Assembly (NCBI GenBank): GCA_022496805.1
Contig: CM040087.1
Span: 30,466,253-30,530,252, forward strand
Direction of reading: 5' to 3'
Source: Pohlia nutans
Taxonomy: Eukaryota > Streptophyta > Bryopsida > Bryales > Mniaceae
DNA length: 64,000 nucleotides
Shown: piece by piece, positions 1 through 11,471 of the stretch
Numbering within the stretch: the stretch's first letter is position 1
How the letters are laid out: every line of letters starts with the position of its first letter
Notes under the pieces: generated by a model
What the model was told of the DNA's origin: nothing
Seen by the model: only the letters and a program-made list of their open reading frames with translations
Databases searched by the model: none
Translations under genes and position numbers: made by a program

Positions 1-1130
1 GGATGGCCATAGTGTGAAGCGGCTCTTATTATACATCTAAAGTGAATTGTTAGTTACAATCGCTACCGTACTCGGACATGATGGTCGACCATTAATGCCA
101 AATATTTTATTTTTATTTTTGAAATGATGCGAATATTCTTCAAGATTATGTGGATATTCTATAAGATTCTATAATGATTTTTTCGCCATTGAAAATAAAA
201 ATAATGAAAAAAGAATTCCTCAAAATTTAAACTTCTCTTTTTATAATTAATTTTTTTCCAACCATGACGGCTAGGTATAGTAATTACAATTTATTTATTT
301 GAAAAAAATGAGTGCTTCATTTCCATTTCACAACAAAAGATTTCAAACATCACACTGCAAATGAAGAAAGCAGCGGGTGATGTTTTTGGATTTTCTTCTT
401 GCAATAGAGTTATCCGCAAAGTTTGTAAAAGAGGGGTGACTGGACCAAAGTTTGTGAAAAGTTTGGTTGAGAACTCAATAAAAGTAGATATGTCAGTTGC
501 TTTTGAAAAATTGGAATTGTGAAGTTTTAAGGCTCCAAAAACAGTGCTCAAAAACTTCAGACCCTCACTTTTTTATCAAACCAATTTTAATTAATTCAGG
601 GAGCCCAAAACTTTGACTCCAAGTGTGATATCCCCGAATTAGCTTTATGCTCATGCCAAATCCATGCTTCTCTCTCCACCACCCGCTCATCCGGCGCATG
701 CTTTGTTTTTTCTAATCAATGAACCTCTCTCAATTTACATTTCCCAAATTTTCAATAAAACTGAGGCTATACTGGTGCGGAAAACTCGAATATATTAACA
801 AGACCGTATGGTAATTACGATTATTACTGTCCGTCATTGCACACTTATTGACAGCTACCACGGTCAGTGTATGATTAGTTAGTTAGTACTGCCACGAAAC
901 GCCATGATTAGTGTGGTGGAAGGATGAGAAAATGGATGAAATAAGTGACAGAGTTCAGTCGTCGGTTGCCGACGGAAGCTTCACAGTGAAGACTTATCCC
1001 CAGAAGGCCAGAACGGCAGAATCCTTTTCTCGAGATCGCCTCCGAAAACGACGACAATCGCCGCCGCCCGTTTCCCGAAGATCCTAAGGCCGCTAGTTTC
1101 CCATTCAGGGAATGCCACTTGGTCGTCTTT
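1..1130. other. AT-rich upstream intergenic region
   Basis: No gene is recognised. The first ~35 bases (ggatggccatagtgtgaagc and onward) resemble 18721-18755, so the window opens in the edge of a dispersed repeat. A weak similarity also links about 120-270 with 6980-7085: both have a run of AT-rich sequence followed by a tgacggc motif. The small open frames here have no recognisable domains. Confidence 0.5.
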
Positions 1131-1140
1131 CTCAGGCCGT

Positions 1141-1148
1141 TAGGGTTT
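1141..1148 (+). promoter_or_regulatory. Telo-box-like motif upstream of NSE4
   Basis: TAGGGTTT, the complement of the plant telo-box AAACCCTA, lies about 210 bases before the NSE4 start codon. A second partial copy (TAGGGTT) is at 1271-1277. Telo-boxes are common near the transcription start of plant replication and translation genes. Function here is inferred from position only. Confidence 0.35.
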
Positions 1149-1278
1149 CTATTCAAATTTCCCTCCAGTAAGTTTACCAGCCTTGGCTGTCTTCCACTCT
1201 CTCACTGCTTCCCGCTTCTTAGTGTGCATTCTGCTTTTGCCGGAGGACATACATTCCTCTTTGACGGGGCTAGGGTTC

Positions 1279-1298
1279 GAGTGAGTGAGTGAGTGAGT
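1279..1298 (+). repeat. (GAGT)5 microsatellite in the NSE4 leader
   Basis: Five tandem GAGT units lie about 60 bases before the NSE4 start codon, in a GC-richer stretch that is probably the 5' untranslated region. Confidence 0.7.
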
Positions 1299-1354
1299 CG
1301 GGATGTAACGGACTCTCGTTGTAGCGCTTCAAACGGGTGTTTAGTGTTGTAGCG

Positions 1355-3568
1355 ATGAGTACGCAGGAGGACAGGAGGAGACGGCGTGCGGCCAGGGCCG
1401 ATGAAAGGGCGCAAGCCTCTCAACACGATCAGGAAAATGAGATGTCGTTACAGAATACGGAGCAGCGACGAGCGCTTCGTTCCAAGTACAGGCAAATCGA
1501 GCAGTATATTGCAGGTCAGGGTTTGGTGGAGTGTTTTTAAAATTTTAGTGGATTAACGAACCTGCAAGGGCGGAATGCAATTTTCAAGCTCCTGTGTTTT
1601 AATGTTCTTTGGATTTTTGATTTAACAGATGGAGCGGAGGAGCTTAGTCGCTTGGACTCTAACAGGTTTTACGAGGTTGTTGAGAAGATGGATGATCTTC
1701 ACCAAGAAGGTAGTTATATATATCCCACGATTATTTGGTTATTACGGAGGATGCGGTTTTTTGGTAATGAATGTATAGTTTGTTGGCGTGAGGACGAAGA
1801 TAGTTGATACCAACACTTGAGGATGGGAATTACGAGTTATTTTCTGAGAGGAGCTCGGTATGGATTCTTGTAGCTGCATCAAGTCATTTGATGAGTCTCT
1901 TGTGGCTTGCAGTGCAAAAGCCGCGGGAGCAGATCGCTGATGCCGAGGCAGTCATGAACCTTACCAGTAGTTTCTTAGGTAGCGTGAAGGCAAGCAATCG
2001 CAAGACCGGAACTAGCCCTGCTACTTTTGTCGGTGCCATCTTAGCTACATTTGGCAATCGAAGTGCTAACGCAGATGATGACGCACCTGTGGAAATAGAC
2101 TGGGGTAAATTGGGACTGACAGCCATAGGCTTCCTTGGAGAAGCTCCTGGAGTATGTACAATGTGAGTTCCTGTCTCTTTTGTTGTTGTGGATGTTATAA
2201 GTCGGATGACAGCTACAATCACGAGAATCCAGGTTCATGGTATAATTTTCATCGTTGGTGTCACAGGCTCGGACCTATGGGAATTGAACCCAAGGTGCGA
2301 CAAGCTCATGCACCAAGGGCCAAGAGGGTCAGGCCCACAGAGACCACTCGAGCTGAAGAGGTGCATTTCTTTTTGATCAGATGGCACAACTGTTAGATAG
2401 GAGTAAGGCGAGAATTTAGAATGTATGTATTCTGATCAGATGGTTTTTTGAGACTTATGGAATAGTGGATTGCTTTCTGCTCTCTGGTGTCCTTTTTACA
2501 GCCGACTGCACAGTCCGGAGGGAATTAGTTATAGCATGTTGACAAGCTTCCAATTGAGCGTATCATGAACCATGAAGTGTTTAGGTGATTGTGACTGAGA
2601 CTCTTGAACTTTGTGCAGGTGAGGGATCAAGGCGAAGCAGCAGCGAAAGCAGAGACTGATGCGAACATGGACACCATGTTTAACATTCTCAGAAAAGTCA
2701 AGCGTGCTCGGCTGGATGCTCTTGTTTTGAATAGAGAGTCGTTCTCACAAACTGTGGAAAATATCTTCTCTCTCTCCTTTCTCGTTAAGGATGGTCGAGT
2801 GGAAATCTCGTACGACAGTGATGGCACACATCTTGTTGGTACAGCCTCAACATTTTGTACCAGAATTTGCTCGCCCCTTCTTATTGAGTTCCGGTAGTGC
2901 TAACGTAGTGGGTGTTTTTTTAGCGATTTCAAGATACTGGAGCTAGTTATGGGATACAATTTGGAAATGATTGCTATTGCTTCCGAGAGCGCTTTTACGT
3001 ATTGATTCTTTCTCCCAACAATTTGATATTTTAATTGACTTCAATTGCAGTTCCCAAGAACGCTCCAACAGCGCATGATCGTCAGAGCGGGCAAGTCACC
3101 AATACACAGTTCGTGTTCCGGTACGACTGGACATGCTGGAAGGTATAACTTTGAATTTTTAATTTACTTCGAAACTTTATTTTTTCCTGGCTATCAATAG
3201 TCCAATATACAGTTGTCTGGGTGCGGCTTTTAGGCATCCTTCCGCAATATGAGACACGGATTCCGTGCTCACCGCCTATTCAAGAGCTGCGTTCAGGGGA
3301 CTACACTTGTAATGCTTAGTGTGTTGTGTTTCTACAGATGATGCAGGAGAACTTGGAGGCGGGAATAGAGCTAATGCCTGATCGGGAGCACACGTCAGAT
3401 TCATTATCCCAACCTTCACAACACACACCAATCAGAAAGGTCTCAAGAAATCGAGGTCGTCAAAGTCGGAAAGCAAACGGGTCGGATGATGAGGACGACG
3501 AAGCTGATCGTGAGGACGGTGGCCAGCGCCAGGCCAAGAGACCTCGTTCTTTGGCCAACCAGTTCTAA
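1355..3568 (+). CDS. NSE4: NSE4, kleisin subunit of the SMC5/6 complex (7 exons)
   Basis: NSE4 closes the SMC5-SMC6 ring and binds NSE1 and NSE3. The complex acts in the nucleus in DNA repair and chromosome maintenance. Exons read from the sequence: 1355-1514, 1629-1709, 1913-2162, 2267-2360, 2619-2838, 3051-3142 and 3338-3568. All introns are GT-AG and the joined frame is open for 375 residues, close to the plant family length of about 390-400. Residues 38-80 ([16 protein letters not shown] to MDDLHQE) form the N-terminal SMC6-binding part. [14 protein letters not shown] at about 81-94 is the family signature. IDWGKLG and PG.CTMLGP follow at about 140-167. The C-terminal winged-helix region runs from about 235 to 317 ([43 protein letters not shown]). 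The tail is acidic and ends with a basic KRPR stretch, a possible nuclear signal. The start is the first ATG in frame; an in-frame GTG lies upstream. No disabling change is seen. Confidence 0.95.
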
Positions 3569-5088
3569 ACCACGGTTTTGTAGCCTTGCCTCTCAGCACT
3601 AAATATGTCATTTTGCTGGCTTTTAGGTGTCGCGAGGCAGACCCATTGTAGCAGCGGCAAATGCTCTTCTGCAGACGTGCAAATGCAAGCATGAAGTCAG
3701 AGTCGCCCACTGTCCCAACTTTTTTCATTTTTTTTAACTCCTGTTCATAATCTCTTCATCTGGGCGGATTTGTGATCGCCAGAATTTGTGAATATTTGAC
3801 AGCTTAGTGTAGATTTCAGAATGTACTTTACGCCCTTAGCAACATAGAAACTATAGCTTGTCCCAACATGGGAACGTGGAAACCTGGAAACCAGAACAAT
3901 TGGGTGAATTGTTTCGTCTCCGGATTTATTGTTTTGTCTCCGGATTTGGAAGAGCCTGTAACTCTACGTGTGTCCTCACTCGGGGCGGCCTTACAGTTAT
4001 GATATTTGGGTTCGATCGGTATCGTAAGAAAGTTGTTGCATCTGGCAGAATGGTCCCATTCTCAACCCTAACAGTCTTCTACTCTCCCATGATACCTTTT
4101 TTTCCAGTTTCAAAGTCGAACCATGGACTTGTGGAATGTTTCATATACTAGTTGTACTCACGAAGTGACAATTCCAGAATTTTATGCAGCAATGTTCAAT
4201 ACACAAAACCGTAAATGCATCCTCACACAATGCCTTAAAAGGATGCAATCATGTAAATGAGCTTTCTAGAATAATAATAATTGAGTAATCCCTATATGAA
4301 TATGTTAATGCTTGTGTTGTGTATAGATGTATAAGAATATGCAAGTGTCGTGTATGGTTGTAGATTGATGTGTTTGTTGAATTATGATATATTTTGGAGC
4401 ATGTATGGTAATGTTGTATAGAGAGGAACATTAGAGCCTAGGAGTGTGATATCTATTTGGAGTGACTATTTTATATTCTTTCCGGATCTAAATCACATTC
4501 AGTATGCCCTAATTGTAGACCCTATCCTAAGTTGAATTCAGTGAATGTTCACTTTTGAGACTACGTACAATGAATCAAGCCATAATACAAAACGATGATT
4601 AAAAGCTAGTTATGGTACACTTTCTTATCCAATTGAGGGCCTTACTATACGAGGGGAAAGGAAGTGAGATGGATGGTATAGATTGGTCCTTACAAGCAAT
4701 ACATTACCACTCGAACGGTAAAGAAGCATCTCTTCAATGATGACTCATACCAATTTTCTATTTAATTTGTAAATTCGAAAATCTTATGTGCCACCTTTTG
4801 GATGACATGTTAAGAGGAAAAAAAAATCAAAGTAGTACTCTTTGAAAGTCTTCGAAAGAGTAGAAAATGTATTTAGAAAAGTAAAAAGAACCAACTGTTG
4901 TTCGTGGTAAAACTTTGAGTTTTGAAACTCAACTACAATTTGTAGAAAACTCAATTCAATTGTGCCCACAAACTCAACTTGATTTCTTAACTCAACTGTC
5001 TTTGCTAATGGTTATAATACTCGTTATTATCACATTCTTGAATATCACATTATGGTATCTGCCAAAGATTATAATTGCTGGTATGTAC
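3569..5088. other. Intergenic region downstream of NSE4
   Basis: The first few hundred bases are probably NSE4 3' untranslated sequence. Beyond that no gene, RNA or clear terminal-repeat element is recognised. The DNA becomes AT-rich up to the foldback element. Confidence 0.4.
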
Positions 5089-5090
5089 AT

Positions 5091-6477
5091 ACAGTGACGA
5101 ACAAAACTGAGTATTGATTTGAAACTTTTCCATTCAAACAACCATACCATGAGCATCAATGGGCAAAGTCCAAAAGTGAATATACAAAAGTTGTAGTGTG
5201 CGACATATAACACATTCCTACGGAAGTTTGAAGAAAAACTGAATTGCGATTTGAAAGAAAATGAATTTCAAAGTTAGCCATGTCTAAAACTCGGTTTTGT
5301 GCGATATAATTCGGAACTACTTTAAATTTTGTCAATTTTTTCTTAGAGCTTCAAAAAAACTTTTTGTGCCTTGGCATGTTGGTATACATCATTTAAGATT
5401 GTTGTACACAAAAATTGAAGGAAGTTGATATTTATAGAATTTAAAATATTCACAATTTGACAAACATGCAAATGATGTTGGTTCTCACGATATTTGAATT
5501 ATTTTTTGGAATTGAGAGCATGGGACTGCATTGGCCATTGTATAGAGAGCATAGGTTGCAACATGAACCATTAATACATCTTAATGCCCTTGCATTTGAA
5601 ATTGTTGTTGAATAGGCCAATGCATTCAATTTATATATTAGATCTATATGATGCAGTTTTTTGGTTTAGGTTTTTTGTTCAAAAACTAGAGTTCATGACG
5701 CACATAATCAATCCTACAAATCAAAAAAAAAAAAAACATATCATTTTCAATATCATCAAAAAGTTCAAAACTACCAGAAATTACACTGACTTTCATAAAA
5801 TTGACAATTTTTTGATGATACTGAACACGAAAAAAACAAGTTGTTCAATTGGTTGATTGAGTATGTGCGTCATGAACTCTAGACTTTGTACAAAAAAGTT
5901 TGACAAAAAAACTGCATCATACAACTCTAATATATAAATCGAATGCATTGGCCTATTCAACAACTATTTCAAATTCAAGGGCATTAAGATGTAACAATGG
6001 TTCATGTTGCAACCTATGCTCTCTATACAATGGCCAATGCAGTCCCATGCTCTCAATTCCAAAAAATAATTCAAATATCGTGAGAACCAACATCATTTGC
6101 ATGTTTGTCAAATTGTGAATATTTTAAATTCTATAAATATCAACTTCCTTCAATTTTTGTGTACAACAATCTTAAATGATGTATACCAATATGCCAAGGC
6201 ACAAAAAGTTTTTTTGAAGCTCTAAGAAAAAATTGACAAAATTTAAAGTAGTTCCGAATTATATCGCACAAAACCGAGTTTTAGACATGGCTAACTTTGA
6301 AATCCATTTTCTTCCAAATCACAATTCAGTTTTTCTTCAAACTTCCGTAGGAATGTGTTATATGTCGCACACTACAACTTTTGTATATTCACTTTTGGAC
6401 TTTGCCCATTGATGCTCATGGTATGGTTGTTTGAATGGAAAAGTTTCAAATCAATACTCAGTTTTGTTCGTCACTGT
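5091..6477. mobile_element. Tc1/mariner-like foldback element, copy 1
   Basis: Two arms of about 640 bases are near-perfect reverse complements, with a short loop around 5740-5850. The ends read TA-CAGTGACGAACAAAAC and GTTTTGTTCGTCACTG-TA. A TA duplication and CAGTG-type tips match Tc1/mariner (including pogo-like) elements. No transposase is present; the open frames inside are short and unlike any transposase I know. A transcript through this unit would fold into a very long hairpin. A diverged second copy lies at 53653-55252. Confidence 0.8.
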
Positions 6478-7100
6478 ATATCATTGGAAACTTTCCACAT
6501 GGAAATTTTTTGAACTCATGCATGTAGGGTACCAAAGGGGTGATATAAAAGAGTCATGAGAGTATCTGTTTGGGCCGTACTAAAGGGTGATATTAAAGAG
6601 TTATGAGAGTATCTCTTTGGGACCTAATGTTAGTTACCAAAGGATGGTATAAAAGAATTACCGTATGTGAGGGTCAGATTCGGACAATATCGTGTCGAAA
6701 TCTAATTTCCACATCAGATTTTGAGAGGTCCATATCACCATAAACCAATCGCAAGATGATATGTGGCACTCTTCTGACAAAATGAATTAAATTATGTCAA
6801 AACTCACTACGAGGTAGGGTATGAGAGAACCGTATCCAGTTGTCATTATGCCTAATATTTATTGTCTTTGTCTCACAAGTTTTCATGAGTTACATGGCCA
6901 AGTAGTAAAAAAAATTGTAAAAGTAAATTTAGGATAAATATTCAGGTAGAGACTACGCAACTAGCCGCTTGTTTTTGTCCCCAAAATGACAAGAATATTC
7001 TTTCAGAGGATATTTTCTAAGAAAAAACAATTTCCTAAAAATTTGGGCTTTTCTTTTTATAAATATTTTTTAGCAGAACGTGACGGCCCAATGATGAGAG
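6478..7100. other. Intergenic region with a dispersed repeat
   Basis: About 6655-6827 (starting accgtatgtgagggtcagat) matches about 51146-51310 over some 165 bases at roughly 85% identity by eye. No coding potential was recognised. The ends of the repeat are not defined well enough to assign a class. The rest is AT-rich, unassigned sequence. Confidence 0.5.
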
Positions 7101-7169
7101 TTCAATTGGCATCTTTGTGGCGGAGAATATTTTCTGTAGTGAGACTAAAGGGCCTCTTACTTGGCAGTC

Positions 7170-7170
<1 letters not shown>

Positions 7171-7213
<43 letters not shown>
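7171..7213 (+). repeat. (TGC)n trinucleotide run upstream of MSRB
   Basis: About 14 tandem TGC units lie about 140 bases before the MSRB start codon, in a CT-rich stretch that is probably 5' untranslated leader or core promoter. Open frames through it (poly-Leu, poly-Cys, poly-Ala, or poly-Gln on the other strand) are artefacts of the repeat. Confidence 0.9.
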
Positions 7214-7214
<1 letters not shown>

Positions 7215-7350
7215 GCTACGTGCACGCAGTCTGCCTTCGTCACTCCCCCTGCAAAGCCCTTCCCCGCCTTGCTCATTCATTTCGCCCTCACCAAGCCTGC
7301 CTGTCTGCTCATTGACTGCCGGAGAGGAGACGAGAGGAGAGTAAGCGGCT

Positions 7351-8428
7351 ATGGCGTCCCCCGGAGAAGCTCCCACCAAAGTGCTCAAGAGCGAGCAGGA
7401 GTGGCAAGCCATTCTCAGCCCGGAGCAATTCCGCATCTTGCGCCAGAAAGGGACCGAGTAAGTACGCCCTCTCTCTCTCTGTTCTTCTTCCTCCCGGGCT
7501 CATCGTGTATGTTGTGCTCCTGCAGCGATTTCCCAATTTTTCATTGTTGTCCGTTGCGATCTGTCAGTATCGGTGTAGTATTAGTGTTGGAATTCGGTAC
7601 TATGTGCAGTTGACGCATGGACAAAGATGGGATTGCGAAAATTAGGTTTAGGGTTTGCCAGGAGCGACAGAGTGGTTGATTGTTGTGGAGAATGTACCGG
7701 AGTAGGTGTAGATTTTCAGGGGGTGGTCGCTGAGTATCACTCGTGCTTGGAGTTAGAACCGCAGAGGCAATTTATTTGCCTTGCAGGGAATGGTGATGGA
7801 ATTGAATTGGTTGGGCAGGTACCGTGGTACTGGCGAATACAACAAGACCAAAGACGATGGAGTGTATGGATGTGCAGGCTGTGGAACGCCTCTGTATAAG
7901 TCCACAACCAAGTTCGACTCGGGCTGTGGATGGCCTGCATTCTTCGAGGGCATCCCTGGTGCCATCACTGAGACTGTACGTGCATATGAGTGTCATCCTT
8001 GTCATTTGCATGGGTTCGGACCAGTGATGTTTTTTGGTCAGGAGACAGTTTAGCGTTTTTGCTACTTTTCCATGGCTTGAAGAGCAATCCAGGCTCCTTG
8101 GATGCTGTTTTCATACTAATAGAGTTAACCGAAAAGAACCCCATCTAACCTCCCTTTTTGCTCTACTTCTAACCTCTTTTTTGAGCTATACTTGGGTTGA
8201 ATAGCGTCGTGTCATAGCTTGTCCCCTTGTGGGCCATGGGCTTGGAGGTTTGGTAGAAGGTGTGGGAGTCATTGCGAGGTGTGGAGAATAATGACAGTGG
8301 CTTGCTTTAGATTGTCTCCCAACTCATCGTGAACTAGTTTTTGTCTATTTATATTTCAATATGAGTTCAAGAGGAGTTCAAGAGGAGTTTGCTAAAACTT
8401 TCCTCTTTGAGCTGACTTTTTGGTTAAC

Positions 8429-8499
<71 letters not shown>

Positions 8500-8934
8500 T
8501 AATATCAGAGTAATACACATGTGCTACCTAGGTGCTACTTAGGCAATACCTGGTGATACCTAGGTTTAGAGAGGCTACACATCTTGACTCCATGTAGGAA
8601 ATCTGGCTATTATTCCTCAAGAATCCTTTGTATCAATTAGCCAGCCCAAATTTGGCTAAAATTAGCTACAAAAAATGACTGGTTTGGACACAGAATTGCC
8701 TATGTAGTCGCTGGCAGTGCACTTTGAGCTTTTGTTTGAGGCTGTACTGAAAAACTAACCCAGGGTGGTATGCCTCAGCGTGATGCAGATGGTCGTCGTG
8801 TGGAAATTACATGCTCAGCATGTGGAGGTCACTTGGGCCATGTCTTCAAGGGCGAGCGTTTCAATACTCCCACTGATGCAAGGCATTGTGTGAACAGCGT
8901 CTCATTGAAGTTCACACCAGCAAGTACGTCCTAG
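7351..8934 (+). CDS. MSRB: Peptide methionine-R-sulfoxide reductase, MSRB type (3 exons)
   Basis: MSRB reduces methionine-R-sulfoxide in oxidised proteins back to methionine. Exons are 7351-7457, 7819-7975 and 8764-8934, with GT-AG introns. The joined protein has 144 residues. Two zinc-binding CxxC pairs are present: C54/C57 (GCAGCG) and C105/C108 (CSACGG). HLGHVF starts at 111. The catalytic cysteine is C130 in [12 protein letters not shown]72 in SGCGWPAFF is at the place of the usual resolving cysteine. No transit peptide precedes the domain, and the length fits the plant cytosolic MSRB group of about 140 residues. The ATG at 7351 gives the family-like start [20 protein letters not shown]. 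Exon 3 contains a donor-like GTACGT at 8924, just before the stop, so an extra 3' exon cannot be excluded. Confidence 0.95.
8121..8431. mobile_element. MITE in MSRB intron 2
   Basis: The termini AGAGTTAACCGAAAAG and CTTTTTGGTTAACTCT are inverted repeats about 311 bases apart, flanked on both sides by AAT. A 3-bp duplication would fit a PIF/Harbinger-type MITE, but the class is not certain. A single similar end (AGAGTTAACTGAAAAG) occurs at about 18364. Confidence 0.65.
8432..8497. repeat. (TA)n microsatellite in MSRB intron 2
   Basis: About 32 TA units directly follow the intronic MITE. Expansion at such sites is common where MITEs carry or land in TA-rich targets. Confidence 0.95.
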
Positions 8935-9438
8935 AATCATGTGGAGCAGGTTCTTTACTTTTCTTGGAAACCTCTGTTTGCATTTCGAGTCAGTGTGGGC
9001 GGCCACAACGATTTCAGTCAAGGAAAGTAGGACTGACTGACAGACAGACGTTCTGTATTATATTATTGTGAATCTCTTGTTTCAGCTTTTAACTTAACCT
9101 CCGGGAGATGTATGATGTACAAACTGTTGTTGAATTCTATGATCTGGACTGTCAGCTTAACTTCCGGGAGCTTATTGCATATTTCAGTAGATTGTGTTTT
9201 TCAGATTGTTTTTCATGGAATAAGGCAAACCACCCTATTTATTTGTGTCGTGACTATTTGTATCAATGTCTCACATTTCAAATTTTGATATGTACACTGT
9301 TAGTTCATAGTGGCACAAAATAGGGGACTAGATTGCTCTGGACCTGAGGGTAGTGGGTCAAACGTTTGTGCTCGTTTTGTTAGTCTCCTGTTGCCTGTTG
9401 GGAGTTGGTAGATTGTTTGTTTTTCTTTTAGTTCTCAA
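8935..9438. other. MSRB 3' region
   Basis: This is probably 3' untranslated sequence, possibly with a 3' intron from 8924 to about 9085 (tttcag acceptor). No other gene is seen. It ends at the first TTAA element. Confidence 0.4.
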
Positions 9439-10552
9439 TTAACCCCTAAACGTCTTCATCCCTCTCCAAATTCGGCAGTTTTGCAAAGATGCATCATGAG
9501 ATGCAATCCATAGGGATATTTTGCACTTGGTGTATGAATAAAAGTTGTACATTGTAAATTTTAGATTCTATCCATATGATTAGATCTGCAATTGCTATCA
9601 CCACTATCTTTGTATAAATTTTGAAACTCAAAATTCTTTTGTAATTTGATTACGAATAAGATATTGACAATCTGTGGATGAAATTTGTTGTGATTGGTTG
9701 AAATGTAATACTCTTGGATGTAGTGATTTTTGGAGATTTTTTGGTTGCTTAATTTTATGAGTTGATTTTTTAACCCTTTAGCGCGCTGGCGTCCAGAATC
9801 TGGACGCCGGATGAATTTGAGCAACTCGATTTCTGTAGGTACCGGATGTTTTTCATCCATTTTTTTTTTTTCATTCTTGTGCTAGTTGAATACCATTTGT
9901 ACGGTATGGATCTTCCAAATAAGATAATGTGAATTTTTGAAAAATTAAAAAAGTGATTAATGTCAAGTTTCAATCTTAGTTCAAAAAGAAGACCTTAAAT
10001 ATAATTTTCCATAGTAAGTAGAATCAAATAATGGAAACCATACCATCTCGTAGTGCATGTCATTCTAATTTCATTACAATATTTAAAAAAAAATTTGTGT
10101 TAATTTTGGATTTTAAATTGAATTTCAAGAGAAAAGCTTGCAAAATTACTTTAAAAATATTAATAATAAATATGATGAATCCAACCGTACGGATGTTATT
10201 TACACATTGACATTTACAACTTTGATTTGTACACCAACTCCATTTCCGTTTTTCATCAACCATTTTATAACAAATCTTTGAAAACAGTGTTGAATCGGGA
10301 CGTTAAAGGGTTAAAGAGCACTTTTACACAGATCTTTGAAATTTTGGGTGAATCACTACAACATGAAATGAGGCTTAAAAATTTCACAAATCATCCCCTT
10401 TCTAATTTTATCACACATGAATGAAACTACCTTCCCATAAAATCTATAGTAAAAATCCACACTCCAAAAAGTCAATGATGGATGAAAAAATTGTGTTTGA
10501 TCTTGTACAGTGCATTGTCCATTTTCTGAACAGTTGGATGTTTAGAGGTTTC
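9439..10552. mobile_element. TTAA element, subfamily A, copy 1 (carries a nested D element)
   Basis: The left end is TTAACCCCTAAACGTC. The body matches 41314-41891 and 55474-56065 (gatgtatgaataaaagttgt and similar blocks). The right end, about tttagaggtt, is decayed. A complete subfamily D element is inserted at 9770-10314, splitting the copy. Non-autonomous: no transposase frame. Confidence 0.75.
9770..10314. mobile_element. TTAA element, subfamily D, copy 1
   Basis: The element runs from TTAACCCTTTAGCGCGC to CGTTAAAGGGTTAA, about 545 bases including both TTAA. The surrounding subfamily A sequence resumes on each side, so this is a true insertion. A perfect palindrome of 10-base arms (GGCGTCCAGA, one spacer base, TCTGGACGCC) lies at 9788-9808, just inside the left end. 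Copy 2, inverted, is at 11472-12605. Confidence 0.85.
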
Positions 10553-10749
10553 CCTTGAACTGCTGAGGACACCAACTGTCTGTTGGATGATAGGAATCAA
10601 TCTAACACATGGAACAAAAAAATCTGGAATTATAGTGTGTGAATACTTTTTATTATCATAAATAAACTCAATTATAGTGTTCAAACACAACTTTCAAAGT
10701 AAAAATTATTGAAGCTATCCAATGTGATTATAAGCTAGTGCTTTGAGGG

Positions 10750-11290
10750 CTAACCCCTAAAAACCCGAGAGGTATTGGACAAAACATATAACATGTGCCT
10801 TCCATATGTTTGATGAAGTTTGGTTCAATAGACAAAATGTAGGGCATCGTCTTTACAAATTATCCGTATAGTCAAACTTTCAAAAATAACTTTAGATATT
10901 TTTTTAATGAATTTAAAAGCATTAACCTTTGAATTTTTTTACAAATTATAATTTTCACTTTTAGAGTTTAAAATTTAGTATGATTGGTTAAAGTTGGTTT
11001 ATCTATTGTAAACTTGAAAAAAAGCAAGAGAAATGACGAAGGGAACATTATTACTTTCCCCAAATAGCAAATTTTGTAACACTGAAACAATGTTGAGGTG
11101 ATCCACTTTGAAAAAATCTCTTGGACGGAGTTTAACTGGAATTGACATAATTCAAGTTGCATTGGAAAGTAGACCAGATGTAGTGTTTTTAATTCTATCT
11201 TTATTTATTTTTTAACTTTTTCTGGTTCCGGGCAATTCGTTAGATTGAAGCAGCGACCAAAAAGTGGTTGTTTGAGCGTTTAGGGATTAA
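10750..11290. mobile_element. TTAA element, subfamily B, copy 1
   Basis: Left end CTAACCCCTAAAAACC (first base of TTAA mutated), right end GCGTTTAGGGATTAA, about 540 bases. Strong similarity throughout to 30294-31427. This copy keeps the uninterrupted site gagtTTAActggaattgaca, which in the other copy holds a subfamily C insertion. Confidence 0.8.
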
Positions 11291-11471
11291 TCAACCAACA
11301 CATTCTGTGATGGTCCAAGGCAAATGACCTATTTATAACCCTTACCCAAAACCAACATGTAGAGATTTTGTCTATAATGTACACCCTATGAACATGAGAA
11401 CCTAGATCAATATAGGATACACTTATACCTATAATTAGCACTTTAAGATTCATAATCTCTCTATACAATAT

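Noticed and set aside
1884..2222. Minus-strand frames across NSE4 exon 3
   Set aside because: Antisense shadows of a conserved exon.
7035..7436. Minus-strand frame with a poly-Gln run overlapping MSRB exon 1
   Set aside because: It is the complement of the TGC repeat and of a well-supported MSRB exon; it has no domain and no splice support.
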